This document shows positions 52,101 to 60,516 of a stretch of 64,000 bases of DNA, in pieces. The position numbers and the translations under genes were made by a program. The DNA comes from Mangrovimicrobium sp033283265 (GTDB lineage: Bacteria; Pseudomonadota; Gammaproteobacteria; Pseudomonadales; Halieaceae), in the NCBI GenBank assembly GCA_033283265.1, contig JAWMQN010000005.1:62001-126000 (forward strand), read 5' to 3'. Under the pieces are notes generated by a model, which was not told the origin of the DNA, searched no databases, and saw nothing but the letters and a program-made list of their open reading frames with translations. The number at the start of each line of letters is the position of its first letter. Positions within the stretch are counted from its first letter, which is position 1.

Positions 52101-52349
52101 CGGCCGATCTTCCTCACCTCGACCACCACCTTCATCGGCCTGCTGCCGCTGATCGGTACCACTGACCTGTCCACCCGCATGATGTTCGTGCCGATGGCCC
52201 TGTCGCTGGCCGGCGGCGTGGTGTTCAGCACCCTGGTGACCCTGTTCCTGGTGCCCGTGCTGTGTCTCTTCGCCGACAGCCTGGGCCGTCTACCCGGCCC
52301 GGCGCGCCACGCGCCGGTGCAAGCCTCAGCGGCGCCCTGCGGGAGTTGA
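49167..52349 (+). CDS. RND efflux permease
   Basis: A 1060-aa pump. The N-terminal helix lies in IAWFVDNPVACNLLMWLMVGGG in pieces, and TM4 has GIVVDDAVVVGERIF with the Asp-Asp pair needed for proton flow. Two large periplasmic loops are separated as in AcrB-like proteins. AGGGAG lies 9 bases ahead of the ATG at 49167. The subgroup resembles the heavy-size hydrophobe exporters lacking a named substrate. The adaptor gene is directly upstream. It may remove toxic intermediates, but no link to the catabolic island is shown. Confidence 0.92.
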   Translation: MHKSIAWFVDNPVACNLLMWLMVGGGLLTLPTLYREELPEVEINSVEVSVAYPLATALEVEESLCLKLEQELAGIENTKKVRATAAEGSCHYLLELTDSADRSQALREVKNRVDRIDNFPEDAERPVVSEVSPSFAVMQVAIYADAGEDSLKLIGQRMERELRALDAISQVSLEYSRPYEISIEISEHKLRRHQLTMGQVAAAINRNSLSLPGGMLKGSDGQLLLRTEEQGYDHEDFSSLIVAAKPDGSRVRLSDIAVIRDGFRDDDIAARFDGKPAMILDVRRSGREDVIDVAEAVRNYMQATRDWLPDGVSYAIWQDESQDLIQRMAGLGNSAASGLLLIALTLALFMQIRLALWVTAGIPIALLGSVLLFPSLEVSISTMSVLAIMLVMGIVVDDAVVVGERIFAYRQRGMTPLEAAKLGTQEVSIPVIFGVLTTIATFMPLLFLPGMFASIGAPVGLVAITVLVFSLIESQWILPSHLRHAPPQRRPWAVARAWQQVVDSVSRGLDRCVGNYYRPLLRRAMEWRYSTLALALGLLFVTFAFVSSGRIQFQFFPAVPGERLFASVTLPEGVPLEDSRAVISQLESAAGRLREEIAALGGNAAGQPEIGHSLVSLGKQLIKSTTSGNKVVGSHFVEMALEFKAPEGYTGPSGGDWANRWRELTGTIPNALQQSFDANQISAGNPIEVQLRGDDLDDLDSAANELQEALYAIPGVIDIHDSFHSGKQEVLLTLLPLGHNLGLDSKDLALQVRQAFFGEEVQHVQRGNEEVAIYVRYPADERRNLGNLETMRIRTADGAAVPLHSVASIELARGVSKVERIDGERVVNVIANVDLGQITSGAVLAKLASEVLPDLTRRYPGIGVRFAGESEEQGSALQSLLVLCVLALFLVYALLAIPLRSHLQPLVVMSAIPFGILGSVYAHALAGEPLVFFSVLGMVALSGVVVNASLVLVDRANRLREDGAPLHEALVEAACERFRPIFLTSTTTFIGLLPLIGTTDLSTRMMFVPMALSLAGGVVFSTLVTLFLVPVLCLFADSLGRLPGPARHAPVQASAAPCGS

Positions 52350-52546
52350 ACACAGGCCAGTAACGCACCATTTCGGTGCGCCGCGCCCTGCGCCGGCACC
52401 GATCCATCGAAAGTCCTGCCACCGGTAGTCACCGCAATGGCCGTTCTGCCGCCCCCCGGGCCGGCGAAATCGCCGCACCCGCCAGTCTGGCCTGGAATTT
52501 GCTACAGGTGTCTTAAGACCCCCGAACACCCGCAGTAGCAATTCCC

Positions 52547-54022
52547 ATGGCAGAACAGTTTATCCAGATCGAATTCGACTCCTCCCGCACCCTCCGCGAC
52601 CAGGTCAGGGAACACCTGGTGACGATGATCCTCAGCGACCAGTTTCCCAGCGACTCGCCGCTGCCCTCCTCGCGCAACATGGCGGTCATGCTCGGCGTGT
52701 CGCGCAACACCATCACCCAGATCTACGAAGACCTGGTCGACATGGAATACCTGGAGGCGCGGCCCCGGCAGGGCTACTTCGTCAACACCCAGTTGCAGGA
52801 CGGCGGCGACACCCCGGCCAGCGCGCCGGGCGCCGACGACAGCCAGCCGGTGGACTGGTTTGCCCGCTTCAAGACGAAGCCCGGCAACAAGCGCAATATC
52901 GTCAAGCCGAGCAACTGGTCGCGCTTCGAGTACCCCTTCATCTACGGCCAGGTCGAGCCGGACAGCTTCCCCGAGCGCCACTGGCGCGAGTGCGGCATCA
53001 AGGCCATGGCCGGCGGCTCCAGCCAGCACTGGGCGCGCGACGTCGTCGACCGCGACGACTCGCTGCTGATCGAGCAGCTGCGCTCCAAGATCCTGCCCCG
53101 CCGCGGCATCTACGCCGATGCCAGCGAGATCCTGGTCACCATCGGCACCCAGAACTCCCTCTACCTGATCGCCAACCTGCTGATGAACCGCAGCACCCGG
53201 GTCGGCATGGAGGACCCGGGCTTCCCCGACGCGAAGAACATCTTTTCCACCTTCGGCGCCGACCTCAACTACTTCCCGGTCGACCGCGACGGCCTGGTCG
53301 TCGACGCCGAACAGCGCGCCCGCCTGCAGCAGATGGACTACCTCTACATCACCCCGAGCCACCAGGTGCCCACCGGGGCGGTGCTCTCGTCCGAGCGGCG
53401 CAACACCCTGCTGCAGATGGCGGAGGACCACGACATGGTCCTGATCGAGGACGACTACGACGCCGAGATCAACCTGCAGCAGAACGTCCAGCCGGCGATG
53501 CGGGCGATGGACCGCAACAACCGGGTGATCTACATCGGCAGCGTGTCCAAGGCGATCGCCCCCGGCCTGCGCCTCGGCTTCATGGTCGCCGACGAGGAAC
53601 TGATCAGCGAGGCGCGGGCCCTGCGCCGGCTGATGTACCGCCACCCGCCGGTGTTCAACCAGCGCCAGCTGGCGCTGTTTTTCTCCCTCGGTTACTACAA
53701 CACCTACCTGCGCAAGGTACGCGAGCAATTCGAGGCCAAGCTCAAGGCCATCGAGCACGCCACCGCAATCTACCTGCCGGGCTTCCGCGCCCTGGCGCCC
53801 AGCTCCGGCGCCAGCTCCCTCTGGCTGCAGGCGCCGGCGCACATCGACACCGAGCAGCTGTCCTGGCGCGCGGCCAAGAACGGCATCCTGATCGAGCCCG
53901 GCGCGGTGCACTTCGCCTCCACCAGCCCGCCGCGGAACTACATCCGCCTCGGCTTCTCGGCGATTCCGCTGGAGAAGATCGTCCCCGGCATCCAGGCCCT
54001 GGGGAGACTGGTCAATGACTAA
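52547..54022 (+). CDS. tauR: TauR, MocR/GntR-type regulator of taurine genes
   Basis: A 491-aa fusion. Residues about 12-80 form a GntR winged helix (LRDQVREHLVTMIL, PSSRNMAVMLGVSRNTITQIY). The remainder is a type I aminotransferase fold with DDYDAE (302-307) and the PLP Lys335 in GSVSKAIAPG. MocR regulators sense an amine or amino acid through PLP. Position next to safE-safD-tpa-ald supports TauR, which activates taurine genes in other proteobacteria through CTGGAC(C/T)TAA repeats. Similar repeats lie before safE and tpa. The gene precedes safE by 124 bases on the same strand. Confidence 0.82.
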   Translation: MAEQFIQIEFDSSRTLRDQVREHLVTMILSDQFPSDSPLPSSRNMAVMLGVSRNTITQIYEDLVDMEYLEARPRQGYFVNTQLQDGGDTPASAPGADDSQPVDWFARFKTKPGNKRNIVKPSNWSRFEYPFIYGQVEPDSFPERHWRECGIKAMAGGSSQHWARDVVDRDDSLLIEQLRSKILPRRGIYADASEILVTIGTQNSLYLIANLLMNRSTRVGMEDPGFPDAKNIFSTFGADLNYFPVDRDGLVVDAEQRARLQQMDYLYITPSHQVPTGAVLSSERRNTLLQMAEDHDMVLIEDDYDAEINLQQNVQPAMRAMDRNNRVIYIGSVSKAIAPGLRLGFMVADEELISEARALRRLMYRHPPVFNQRQLALFFSLGYYNTYLRKVREQFEAKLKAIEHATAIYLPGFRALAPSSGASSLWLQAPAHIDTEQLSWRAAKNGILIEPGAVHFASTSPPRNYIRLGFSAIPLEKIVPGIQALGRLVND

Positions 54023-54078
54023 CCCCTGGGTCGCAAGGCTCTACCTCCGCGGCCGCTGGCACCCCCTGCGGTAGCCAA

Positions 54079-54124
54079 CTGGACTCATAGCAGGATCAAG
54101 CCTGCCAGTAGACTGGGGTCCAGT
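54079..54124 (+). promoter_or_regulatory. TauR-box-like repeats before safE
   Basis: CTGGACTCAT at 54079-54088 and, inverted, CTGGACCCCA (minus strand of 54114-54123) resemble the published TauR box CTGGAC(C/T)TAA. ACTGGGGTCCAGT is also a small palindrome. Confidence 0.45.
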
Positions 54125-54146
54125 TTCTGGCAGGCGGAATTGGCAA

Positions 54147-54905
54147 GTGTCTTTCCCTGAACTCGGGCTGCAGGCCATGGCGCTCCTCGCGCTCGCCGTG
54201 GCCGCGGCATCCTTCATCACCTCGTTGACCGGCATGGCCGGCGGCGTGCTCATGTTCGCGGCAATGAACGTGTTCATCCCCGTGCGCGCGCTGGTGCCGA
54301 TTCACGGCGTGGTGCAGATCTTCAACAACGCGGCGCGCAGCTACTACCTGCGCTGCGACATCCGCTGGGCCATGTTCTGGCCCTTCACCCTCGGCGGGCT
54401 GCTCGGGGCGGCGCTGACCACCGTGCTGCTGGCGCGCTACGTCGGCGAGTTCCTTCCCCTGCTGCTCATCCTCGGCCTGATCGCCTACACCCTGTTCCGG
54501 CCGAAGCGGCTGCCGGAGATAAGACTCGCCGACAGGAATTTCTTCTGGGTCGGGCTGGCCACCGGCTCGCTCGGCATCATCGCCGGGGTGATCGACCCGA
54601 TCCTCGCCGCCTTCTTCATGCGCGACGACCTGAGCAAGGAGGAGATCGTCGCCAACAAGTCGATCATGCAGATGGTCATCCACCTGACCAAGATCCCGGC
54701 CTTCCTCTACCTCGGCTTTGCCTTTGCCGAGCACTGGCAGCTGTTGCTGGTGCTGAGCATCGCCGGGATCGTCGGCGCCCGCGCCGGCATCCTCGCCCTC
54801 AACCGAATCTCGCAGGCCCTGTTCATGACGGTGATGAAAGTCGCCCTGTTCATCGCCGGCCTGCGCATCCTCTACCAACTGATCAACATGGGAATCCAGC
54901 CATGA
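54147..54905 (+). CDS. safE: SafE-like TSUP (DUF81) sulfoacetate exporter
   Basis: A 252-aa membrane protein of the TauE/SafE (TSUP) family with about 8 helices; ITSLTGMAGGVLMFAAM and GSLGIIAGVIDPILAAFF are the two half-repeats. Members export sulfite, sulfoacetate or related sulfonates. Since safD is next and no xsc gene is present, sulfoacetate is the likely cargo. The start is GTG at 54147. It overlaps safD by 4 bases (ATGA). Anion choice is inferred from neighbours, not from sequence. Confidence 0.75.
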   Translation: MSFPELGLQAMALLALAVAAASFITSLTGMAGGVLMFAAMNVFIPVRALVPIHGVVQIFNNAARSYYLRCDIRWAMFWPFTLGGLLGAALTTVLLARYVGEFLPLLLILGLIAYTLFRPKRLPEIRLADRNFFWVGLATGSLGIIAGVIDPILAAFFMRDDLSKEEIVANKSIMQMVIHLTKIPAFLYLGFAFAEHWQLLLVLSIAGIVGARAGILALNRISQALFMTVMKVALFIAGLRILYQLINMGIQP

Positions 54906-56272
54906 GCACTACCTACCAGGTTCACAACCCCTACACCCGCGAACTGCTCGCCGAGTACTCCTACGACGCCTGGGAGAGCGTCGAGCAGAAGATCGGCATC
55001 CTGCGCCGCGGGCAGGAAACCCAGCGCGCACTGACCGCCGACAGGCGGGCGACCATCCTGCGCAGCCTGGCAACCCTGCTCGAGCGCCACGGCGAGGAGC
55101 TGGCCCAGGCCATCACCCGGGAGACCGGCAAGACCATCTCCGACTCGCGGGTGGAAATGAGCCGGGCGGTCAACGCCGCCATCTCCAGCAGCGAGGAGTG
55201 CCGGCAGATCACCGGGCAGACCCTGGACTCCGACTGTTTCGCCCCGGCCCGCGGCAAGATCGGCCTGGCCATGTGGAAGCCGCTGGGCACGGTGCTGTGC
55301 ATCACCCCCTTCAATTTCCCGATCAACATCGCCATGCACAAGATCGGCCCGGCCTTCGCCGCCGGCAACAGCATCCTGTTCAAGGCCAGCCCGCAGAACA
55401 CCGCCTCCTCGAAGCTGTTCACCGAACTGTGCTACGAGGCGGGCATTCCCCAGGACGTGCTGCAGTTCTGCATGCCGCCGCTGGCCGACCTCGACCGCCT
55501 CAACAGCCACGATGCCATCGACTGCATCAACTTCACCGGCGGCACCGCGGCGGCGGATGCCATCGCCCGGGTTTCCGGCTACAAGAAACTGCTGCTGGAA
55601 CTGGGCGGCAACGACCCGCTGATCGTGATGGGTGACGGCGATATCGCGGCCGCGGTCGGCGCCACCATCAACCAGCGCTTCGCCACCGCCGGCCAGCGCT
55701 GCACCGCGGCCAAGCGCCTGTTCGTCCACGCCAGCGTCTACGACGAGTTCAAGGCTCTGCTGCTGGAGAAGACGTCTGCGCTGGTAGTGGGCGACCCCAC
55801 TCTCGACACGACCTTCGTCGGCCCGGTGATCAACCAGCGTGCCGCCGACGCCATCCGCTCACTGGTCGACGAGGCGGTGGAGCGCGGCGCGACCGTACTC
55901 ACTGGACATACCTACGACGGCCCCCTGGTGCACCCGACCATCCTCGAGAACGTCCCCGCGGAAGCGGTGCTGATGCGCGAGGAGGCCTTCGGCCCGGTGG
56001 TGCCGCTGTTCCGCTTCAGCGAGGTGGACGACATCATCCCGATCATCAACAACAGCCCCTACGGCCTGCAGGCGGGGGTGTTCACCCAGAACCTGGCGCT
56101 GATCCGCAAGCTCTTCGACGAGCTCGATGTCGGCACCCTGGCCTGCAACGACGGCCCGGGCTTTCGCACCGAGCATTTCCCCTTCGGCGGCGTGAAGCAG
56201 AGCGGCACCGGGCGCGAAGGCATCGGCTACGCGATCCGCGAAATGAGCTACATCAAGACCCTGGTGATCTGA
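54902..56272 (+). CDS. safD: Sulfoacetaldehyde dehydrogenase-like ALDH
   Basis: A 456-aa aldehyde dehydrogenase. Catalytic Cys267 is in TAGQRCTAAKR and Glu233 in LELGGND; WKPLGTVLCITPFNFPINI is the cofactor-side stretch. In Neptuniibacter-type taurine-nitrogen assimilation SafD oxidises sulfoacetaldehyde to sulfoacetate with NAD. The order tauR-safE-safD-tpa matches that pathway. The protein is too short to have an extra domain and shows no signal peptide. Substrate assignment rests on context; betaine-aldehyde type substrates are an alternative. Confidence 0.75.
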   Translation: MSTTYQVHNPYTRELLAEYSYDAWESVEQKIGILRRGQETQRALTADRRATILRSLATLLERHGEELAQAITRETGKTISDSRVEMSRAVNAAISSSEECRQITGQTLDSDCFAPARGKIGLAMWKPLGTVLCITPFNFPINIAMHKIGPAFAAGNSILFKASPQNTASSKLFTELCYEAGIPQDVLQFCMPPLADLDRLNSHDAIDCINFTGGTAAADAIARVSGYKKLLLELGGNDPLIVMGDGDIAAAVGATINQRFATAGQRCTAAKRLFVHASVYDEFKALLLEKTSALVVGDPTLDTTFVGPVINQRAADAIRSLVDEAVERGATVLTGHTYDGPLVHPTILENVPAEAVLMREEAFGPVVPLFRFSEVDDIIPIINNSPYGLQAGVFTQNLALIRKLFDELDVGTLACNDGPGFRTEHFPFGGVKQSGTGREGIGYAIREMSYIKTLVI

Positions 56273-56282
56273 TGCGGAGGTG

Positions 56283-56311
56283 CTGGTCCAGCGTTTATCT
56301 CGTTGGACCAG
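56283..56311 (+). promoter_or_regulatory. TauR-box-like inverted repeat before tpa
   Basis: CTGGTCCAG (56283-56291) and TTGGACCAG (56303-56311) form an inverted pair; each contains a TGGACCAG core like the TauR box. It lies in the 125-base safD-tpa gap, suggesting a second TauR-controlled promoter. Confidence 0.4.
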
Positions 56312-56397
56312 TACCCGTCGACAAACTGGTTCTTATTGCATACCAGAGCATCCCCTAAAGTGAAATTTCACAATCACCAGCGGCAAAAGCGGGCACC

Positions 56398-57777
56398 ATG
56401 AACAACTCCATCGACCTCATCGCCTCCGACAAGAAACACGTCTGGCACCACCTGACCCAACACCAGGCCTTCGACAACGCCGACCCGATGGTCATCGTCT
56501 CCGGCAAGGGCATGCGCGTCACCGATGCGACCGGCAAGGAATACCTCGACGCGACCGCCGGCGGCGTGTGGTCGGTGAACGTCGGCTACGGGCGCACCGA
56601 GATCGCCGACGCGGTGCGCGAGCAGCTGGTGGAGATGTGCTACTTCGCCAATACCGCCGGCAATGCGCCGGGCGCGCGCTACGCGCAGGCGCTGACGGAA
56701 AAGATGCCCGGCCTGTCCCGCGTCTACTTCTCCAACTCCGGCTCCGAGGCCAACGAGAAGGCCTACAAGATGGTGCGCCAGCTGGCCCACATCAAGGGCG
56801 CCGGCGAGAAGTACAAGATCATCTACCGCGACCGCGACTACCACGGCACCACCATCGGCGCGCTGAGCTCCACCGGCCAGAACCAGCGCCGCGAGCAGTA
56901 CGGCCCCTTCGTCCCCGGCTTCGCCTCCTTCAGTCACTGCTGCTGCTACCGCTGCCCCTTCGGCAAGCAGTACGGCGACTGCAACATCGAGTGCGCCAGG
57001 GACCTCGAGCGGGCCATCCTCGAGGAGGGTCCGGAAAGCGTCGGCGCAGTGGTGCTGGAACCGATCACCGCCGGCGGCGGCGTGATCCCGCCGGTGCCGG
57101 AGTACTTCCCGCTGATCGAGGAGATCTGCCGCAAGTACGACGTGCTGATCCATATCGACGAGGTGGTCTGCGGCCTCGGCCGCACCGGCGAGTGGTTCGG
57201 CTACCAGAACTACGAGGTACAGCCGGACATCGTCACCATGGCCAAGGGCGTCGCCAGCGGCTACGCGGCGATCTCCTGCACCGTCACCACTGAAGCCCTG
57301 TTCGAGGCCTTCAAGTCCGAGCCCGGCGACAAGCTCGCCTACTTCCGCGACATCAGCACCTTCGGCGGCTGCACCGCAGGGCCCACCGCGGGCCTGAAAA
57401 CCATGGAAATCCTCGAGCGCGAGCAACTGCTCGACAACGTCAAGGCCATGGGCGCCTACCTGATGGAAGGGCTGCAGCAGCTCAAGGGCGAGTTCGAGTG
57501 CATCGGCGACGTGCGCGGCAAGGGCCTGCTGCAGGGCATCGAGCTGGTGGCCGGGCGGATTGGCAAGCAGCCCGCCGCGGAGAGTTTCGCCGCCGGCATC
57601 GTCGCCGCCTGCGCCCGGGAAGGCCTGCTGATCGGCCGCACCAACCGCAGCTTCGACAACTTCAACAACACCCTCTGCCTGAGCCCCGCGCTGATCGCCG
57701 GGCGCGGGGAAATCGAGGAAATCGTCGAGATTCTCGGCCGGGCCTTCTCCACCGTACAGCTGCAGAACGTCGGCTAG
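56398..57777 (+). CDS. tpa: Taurine:pyruvate aminotransferase
   Basis: A 459-aa class III aminotransferase. YLDATAGGVWSVNVGYG, YFSNSGSEANEKAYKMVRQ and YRDRDYHGTTIGALSSTGQ closely follow the Tpa sequences I know; PLP contacts are Asp254 and Lys283 (MAKGVASG). A cysteine-rich insert (Cys181, 182, 183, 186, 195, 199) follows the SH motif. It moves the taurine amino group to pyruvate, giving sulfoacetaldehyde and alanine. The alanine is then recycled by the ald product three kilobases on. This is the strongest single marker for a taurine cluster. Confidence 0.88.
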   Translation: MNNSIDLIASDKKHVWHHLTQHQAFDNADPMVIVSGKGMRVTDATGKEYLDATAGGVWSVNVGYGRTEIADAVREQLVEMCYFANTAGNAPGARYAQALTEKMPGLSRVYFSNSGSEANEKAYKMVRQLAHIKGAGEKYKIIYRDRDYHGTTIGALSSTGQNQRREQYGPFVPGFASFSHCCCYRCPFGKQYGDCNIECARDLERAILEEGPESVGAVVLEPITAGGGVIPPVPEYFPLIEEICRKYDVLIHIDEVVCGLGRTGEWFGYQNYEVQPDIVTMAKGVASGYAAISCTVTTEALFEAFKSEPGDKLAYFRDISTFGGCTAGPTAGLKTMEILEREQLLDNVKAMGAYLMEGLQQLKGEFECIGDVRGKGLLQGIELVAGRIGKQPAAESFAAGIVAACAREGLLIGRTNRSFDNFNNTLCLSPALIAGRGEIEEIVEILGRAFSTVQLQNVG

Positions 57778-57787
57778 GGAGCAATTG

Positions 57788-59377
57788 ATGAGTGACAAGC
57801 GAAGCAGGCATCCCGCCACACTGAGCCGTGCAGCTCTGCTGGCGGCGGGTCTCGGCGCTTCGGCCGGCGCCGCCGCCAGCATCGACCAGACCCTGGACGG
57901 CGTCGTCACGCCGGTGGCGGACACCCTCTCCGCCATCGTCTTCTTCAGTGTCGAGGTGCTCGGCGCCCAGGTACCGCTGGTGGTCGTCTGGCTGGTGGTC
58001 GCGGCGATCTTCTTCACCGTCTATTTCAACTTCCTCAATGTGCGCGGCTTCCGCCACGCTTTGCGCATCGTGCGCGGCGACTACAGCGACCCCAGCCACC
58101 CGGGCGAGGTCAGCCACTTCCAGGCGCTGGCGACGGCGGTCTCCGGCACGGTCGGCATCGGCAATATCGGCGGCGTCGCCATCGCCGTCTCCATCGGCGG
58201 CCCCGGCGCGGCCTTCTGGATGATCGTCGCCGGCATCCTCGGCATGTCGACCAAGTTCATCGAGTGCACCCTCGGCGCCCTGCACCGCAAGCACAACCCG
58301 GACGGCAGCGTCTCCGGCGGCCCCATGTACTACCTCGAGTACGCCTTCGCCCGCCGCGGCATGGGCCGCCTGGGCAAGTTCGTCGGCAGCTTCTACGCGC
58401 TGGGCATCGTCATCGGCTGCATGGGCATCGGCAACATGTTCCAGTCCAACCAGGCCTACACCCAGGTGGTGAACATCACCGGCGGCGCCGAGGGCAGCTG
58501 GCTGGCGGACAAGGGCTGGCTGTTCGGGCTGGTGCTGGCGATCACCGTGGCCATGGTCATCATCGGCGGCATCAGGTCCATCGCCCGGGTCACCGGCAAG
58601 GTGGTGCCCTTCATGGCCCTGTTCTACTGCGCCGGGACGCTGGTCATCCTGGCGATGAATTTCGAAGTGCTGCCCACGGCGGTCGGCATGATCGTCAGCG
58701 GCGCCTTCGACAACCAGAGCCTGGCCGGCGGCGCCATCGGCGTGATGATCCTCGGCTTCCAGCGCGCGGTGTTCTCCAACGAGGCCGGCATCGGCTCCGC
58801 GCCCATCGCCCACGCCGCGGTACAGACCGACGACCCGATCACCGAGGGCTACGTCTCCCTGCTGGAACCCTTCATCGACACCGTGGTGATCTGCACGCTG
58901 ACGGCTTTGGTGATCGTCACTACCATGTGCTACGAGCCGCAGTTCTTCAGCGGCCTCGGCGGCATCGAGATGACCTCCCACGCCTTCGAGCGCAACATCT
59001 CCTGGTCGCCGGTGTTCATCGCCATCGCCGGCTTCCTCTTCGCCTACTCCACCATGATCGCCTGGGCCTACTACGGCCTGAAGGGCTGGACCTACCTGGT
59101 CGGCGAAGGCGTCGCCGGGGAACTGGTGTTCAAGCTGGCCTTCTGCGCCTGCGTGATGCTCGGCTGCAGCGTGCAGCTGGAATCGGTGCTGGCGCTGTCC
59201 GACGCGCTGGTGTTCCTGATCTGCGTCCCCAACATTCTCGGACTCTACCTGCTGGCGCCGGAGGTGAAAGCCCTGCTGCGCCGCTACCAGGCCTCCCTCG
59301 TCCGCGAGCGGCAGGAGAGCCAAACCGTCAATCAACTGGAGAGCTACCATGCTAGTCGGCATCCCGAAAGAAATTAA
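57788..59377 (+). CDS. AGCS-family amino acid:cation symporter, candidate taurine carrier
   Basis: A 529-aa membrane protein of the alanine/glycine:cation symporter family. SGTVGIGNIGGVA and NEAGIGSAPIAHAA are the family signatures, with about 10-11 helices. Normally it co-transports alanine or glycine with Na+. Here it sits between tpa and ald, where other taurine clusters carry ABC or TRAP uptake systems; so it may import taurine, or alanine. It overlaps the start of ald by 29 bases. The ATG at 57788 follows tpa by ten bases. Confidence 0.85.
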   Translation: MSDKRSRHPATLSRAALLAAGLGASAGAAASIDQTLDGVVTPVADTLSAIVFFSVEVLGAQVPLVVVWLVVAAIFFTVYFNFLNVRGFRHALRIVRGDYSDPSHPGEVSHFQALATAVSGTVGIGNIGGVAIAVSIGGPGAAFWMIVAGILGMSTKFIECTLGALHRKHNPDGSVSGGPMYYLEYAFARRGMGRLGKFVGSFYALGIVIGCMGIGNMFQSNQAYTQVVNITGGAEGSWLADKGWLFGLVLAITVAMVIIGGIRSIARVTGKVVPFMALFYCAGTLVILAMNFEVLPTAVGMIVSGAFDNQSLAGGAIGVMILGFQRAVFSNEAGIGSAPIAHAAVQTDDPITEGYVSLLEPFIDTVVICTLTALVIVTTMCYEPQFFSGLGGIEMTSHAFERNISWSPVFIAIAGFLFAYSTMIAWAYYGLKGWTYLVGEGVAGELVFKLAFCACVMLGCSVQLESVLALSDALVFLICVPNILGLYLLAPEVKALLRRYQASLVRERQESQTVNQLESYHASRHPERN

Positions 59378-60458
59378 GGCCCACGAGTTCCGCGTGGGCA
59401 TGACCCCGGCCTCGGTGGCCGAACTGGTTGGCCACGGCCACTCGGTCATCGTCGAAAGCAGTGCCGGTGCGGCCATCGACTTCAGCGACGAGGAATACAT
59501 CGGCGCCGGCGCCGAGATCGTCGACAGCGCCGCGGAGGTCTATCGCCGCGCCGACATGATCGTCAAGGTGAAGGAGCCGCAGCCGGAGGAATGCCGCATG
59601 CTGCGCCCGGGCCAGATCCTCTACGCCTACCTCCACCTCGCCCCCGACCCGCTGCAGACCGAACTGCTGCTGCAGTCCGGCGCCAGCTGCATCGCCTACG
59701 AGACCGTCACCGACGACTTCGGCGGCCTGCCGCTGCTGGCGCCGATGTCGGAAGTGGCCGGGCGCATGTCCATCCAGGCCGGCGCCCACCAGCTGGAAAA
59801 ACTGCAGAACGGCCGCGGCGTACTGCTCGGCGGCGTGCCCGGCGTGGCGCCGGCGAAGGTGCTGGTGATCGGCGGCGGCGTGGTCGGCGACAACGCCGCG
59901 GCGATGGCCTGCGGCATGGGCGCCGACGTCACCATCCTCGACCGCTCCCTGCCGCGCCTGCGCGAACTGGACAACAAGTACGGCGGCCGCGTGCGCTGCC
60001 TCTACTCCACCAGCGCCGCCATCGAGGAACTGGCCCTGGAGGCGGACCTGGTCATCGGCGCGGTACTCATTCCCGGCGCCTCGGCGCCCAAGCTGCTGAC
60101 CCGCGACATCATCAGCCGCATGAAGAAGGGCGCGGTGGTAGTCGATGTCGCCATCGACCAGGGCGGCTGTTTCGAGACCTCCCGCGCCACCACCCACAGC
60201 GAGCCGACCTTCATCGTCGACGACGTGGTGCACTACTGCGTCGCCAACATGCCCGGCGCGGTCGCGCGCACTTCCACCATGGCGCTGAACAACGCTACCC
60301 TGCCCTACGCCATCGCCCTGGCCAACAAGGGCCTGGAGGCGCTGAGCGCGAACCGCCACCTGCGCAACGGCCTCAACGTGCACGCCGGGCGCATTACCTG
60401 TGAAGCGGTCGCGCAGGCGCTGGCGCTGCCCTACCAGCCGGAAGATGTCGCCGCCTAG
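59349..60458 (+). CDS. ald: Alanine dehydrogenase
   Basis: A 369-aa enzyme, normal length for Ald. MLVGIPKEIKAHEFRVGMTP opens it; Lys75 (VKEP) and His96 (YAYLHLA) match the active-site Lys and His of known alanine dehydrogenases, and VIGGGVVGDNAA binds NAD. It oxidises alanine to pyruvate and ammonium. With Tpa it completes a cycle that strips ammonium from taurine and regenerates pyruvate. It ends the taurine operon; the amidohydrolase behind has its own ribosome site 58 bases later. Confidence 0.93.
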   Translation: MLVGIPKEIKAHEFRVGMTPASVAELVGHGHSVIVESSAGAAIDFSDEEYIGAGAEIVDSAAEVYRRADMIVKVKEPQPEECRMLRPGQILYAYLHLAPDPLQTELLLQSGASCIAYETVTDDFGGLPLLAPMSEVAGRMSIQAGAHQLEKLQNGRGVLLGGVPGVAPAKVLVIGGGVVGDNAAAMACGMGADVTILDRSLPRLRELDNKYGGRVRCLYSTSAAIEELALEADLVIGAVLIPGASAPKLLTRDIISRMKKGAVVVDVAIDQGGCFETSRATTHSEPTFIVDDVVHYCVANMPGAVARTSTMALNNATLPYAIALANKGLEALSANRHLRNGLNVHAGRITCEAVAQALALPYQPEDVAA

Positions 60459-60516
60459 AGCCGCAACGATTCACCCTGATTATCTGCCATTTAAGACCGT
60501 GTTAAGGAAACAGCCT

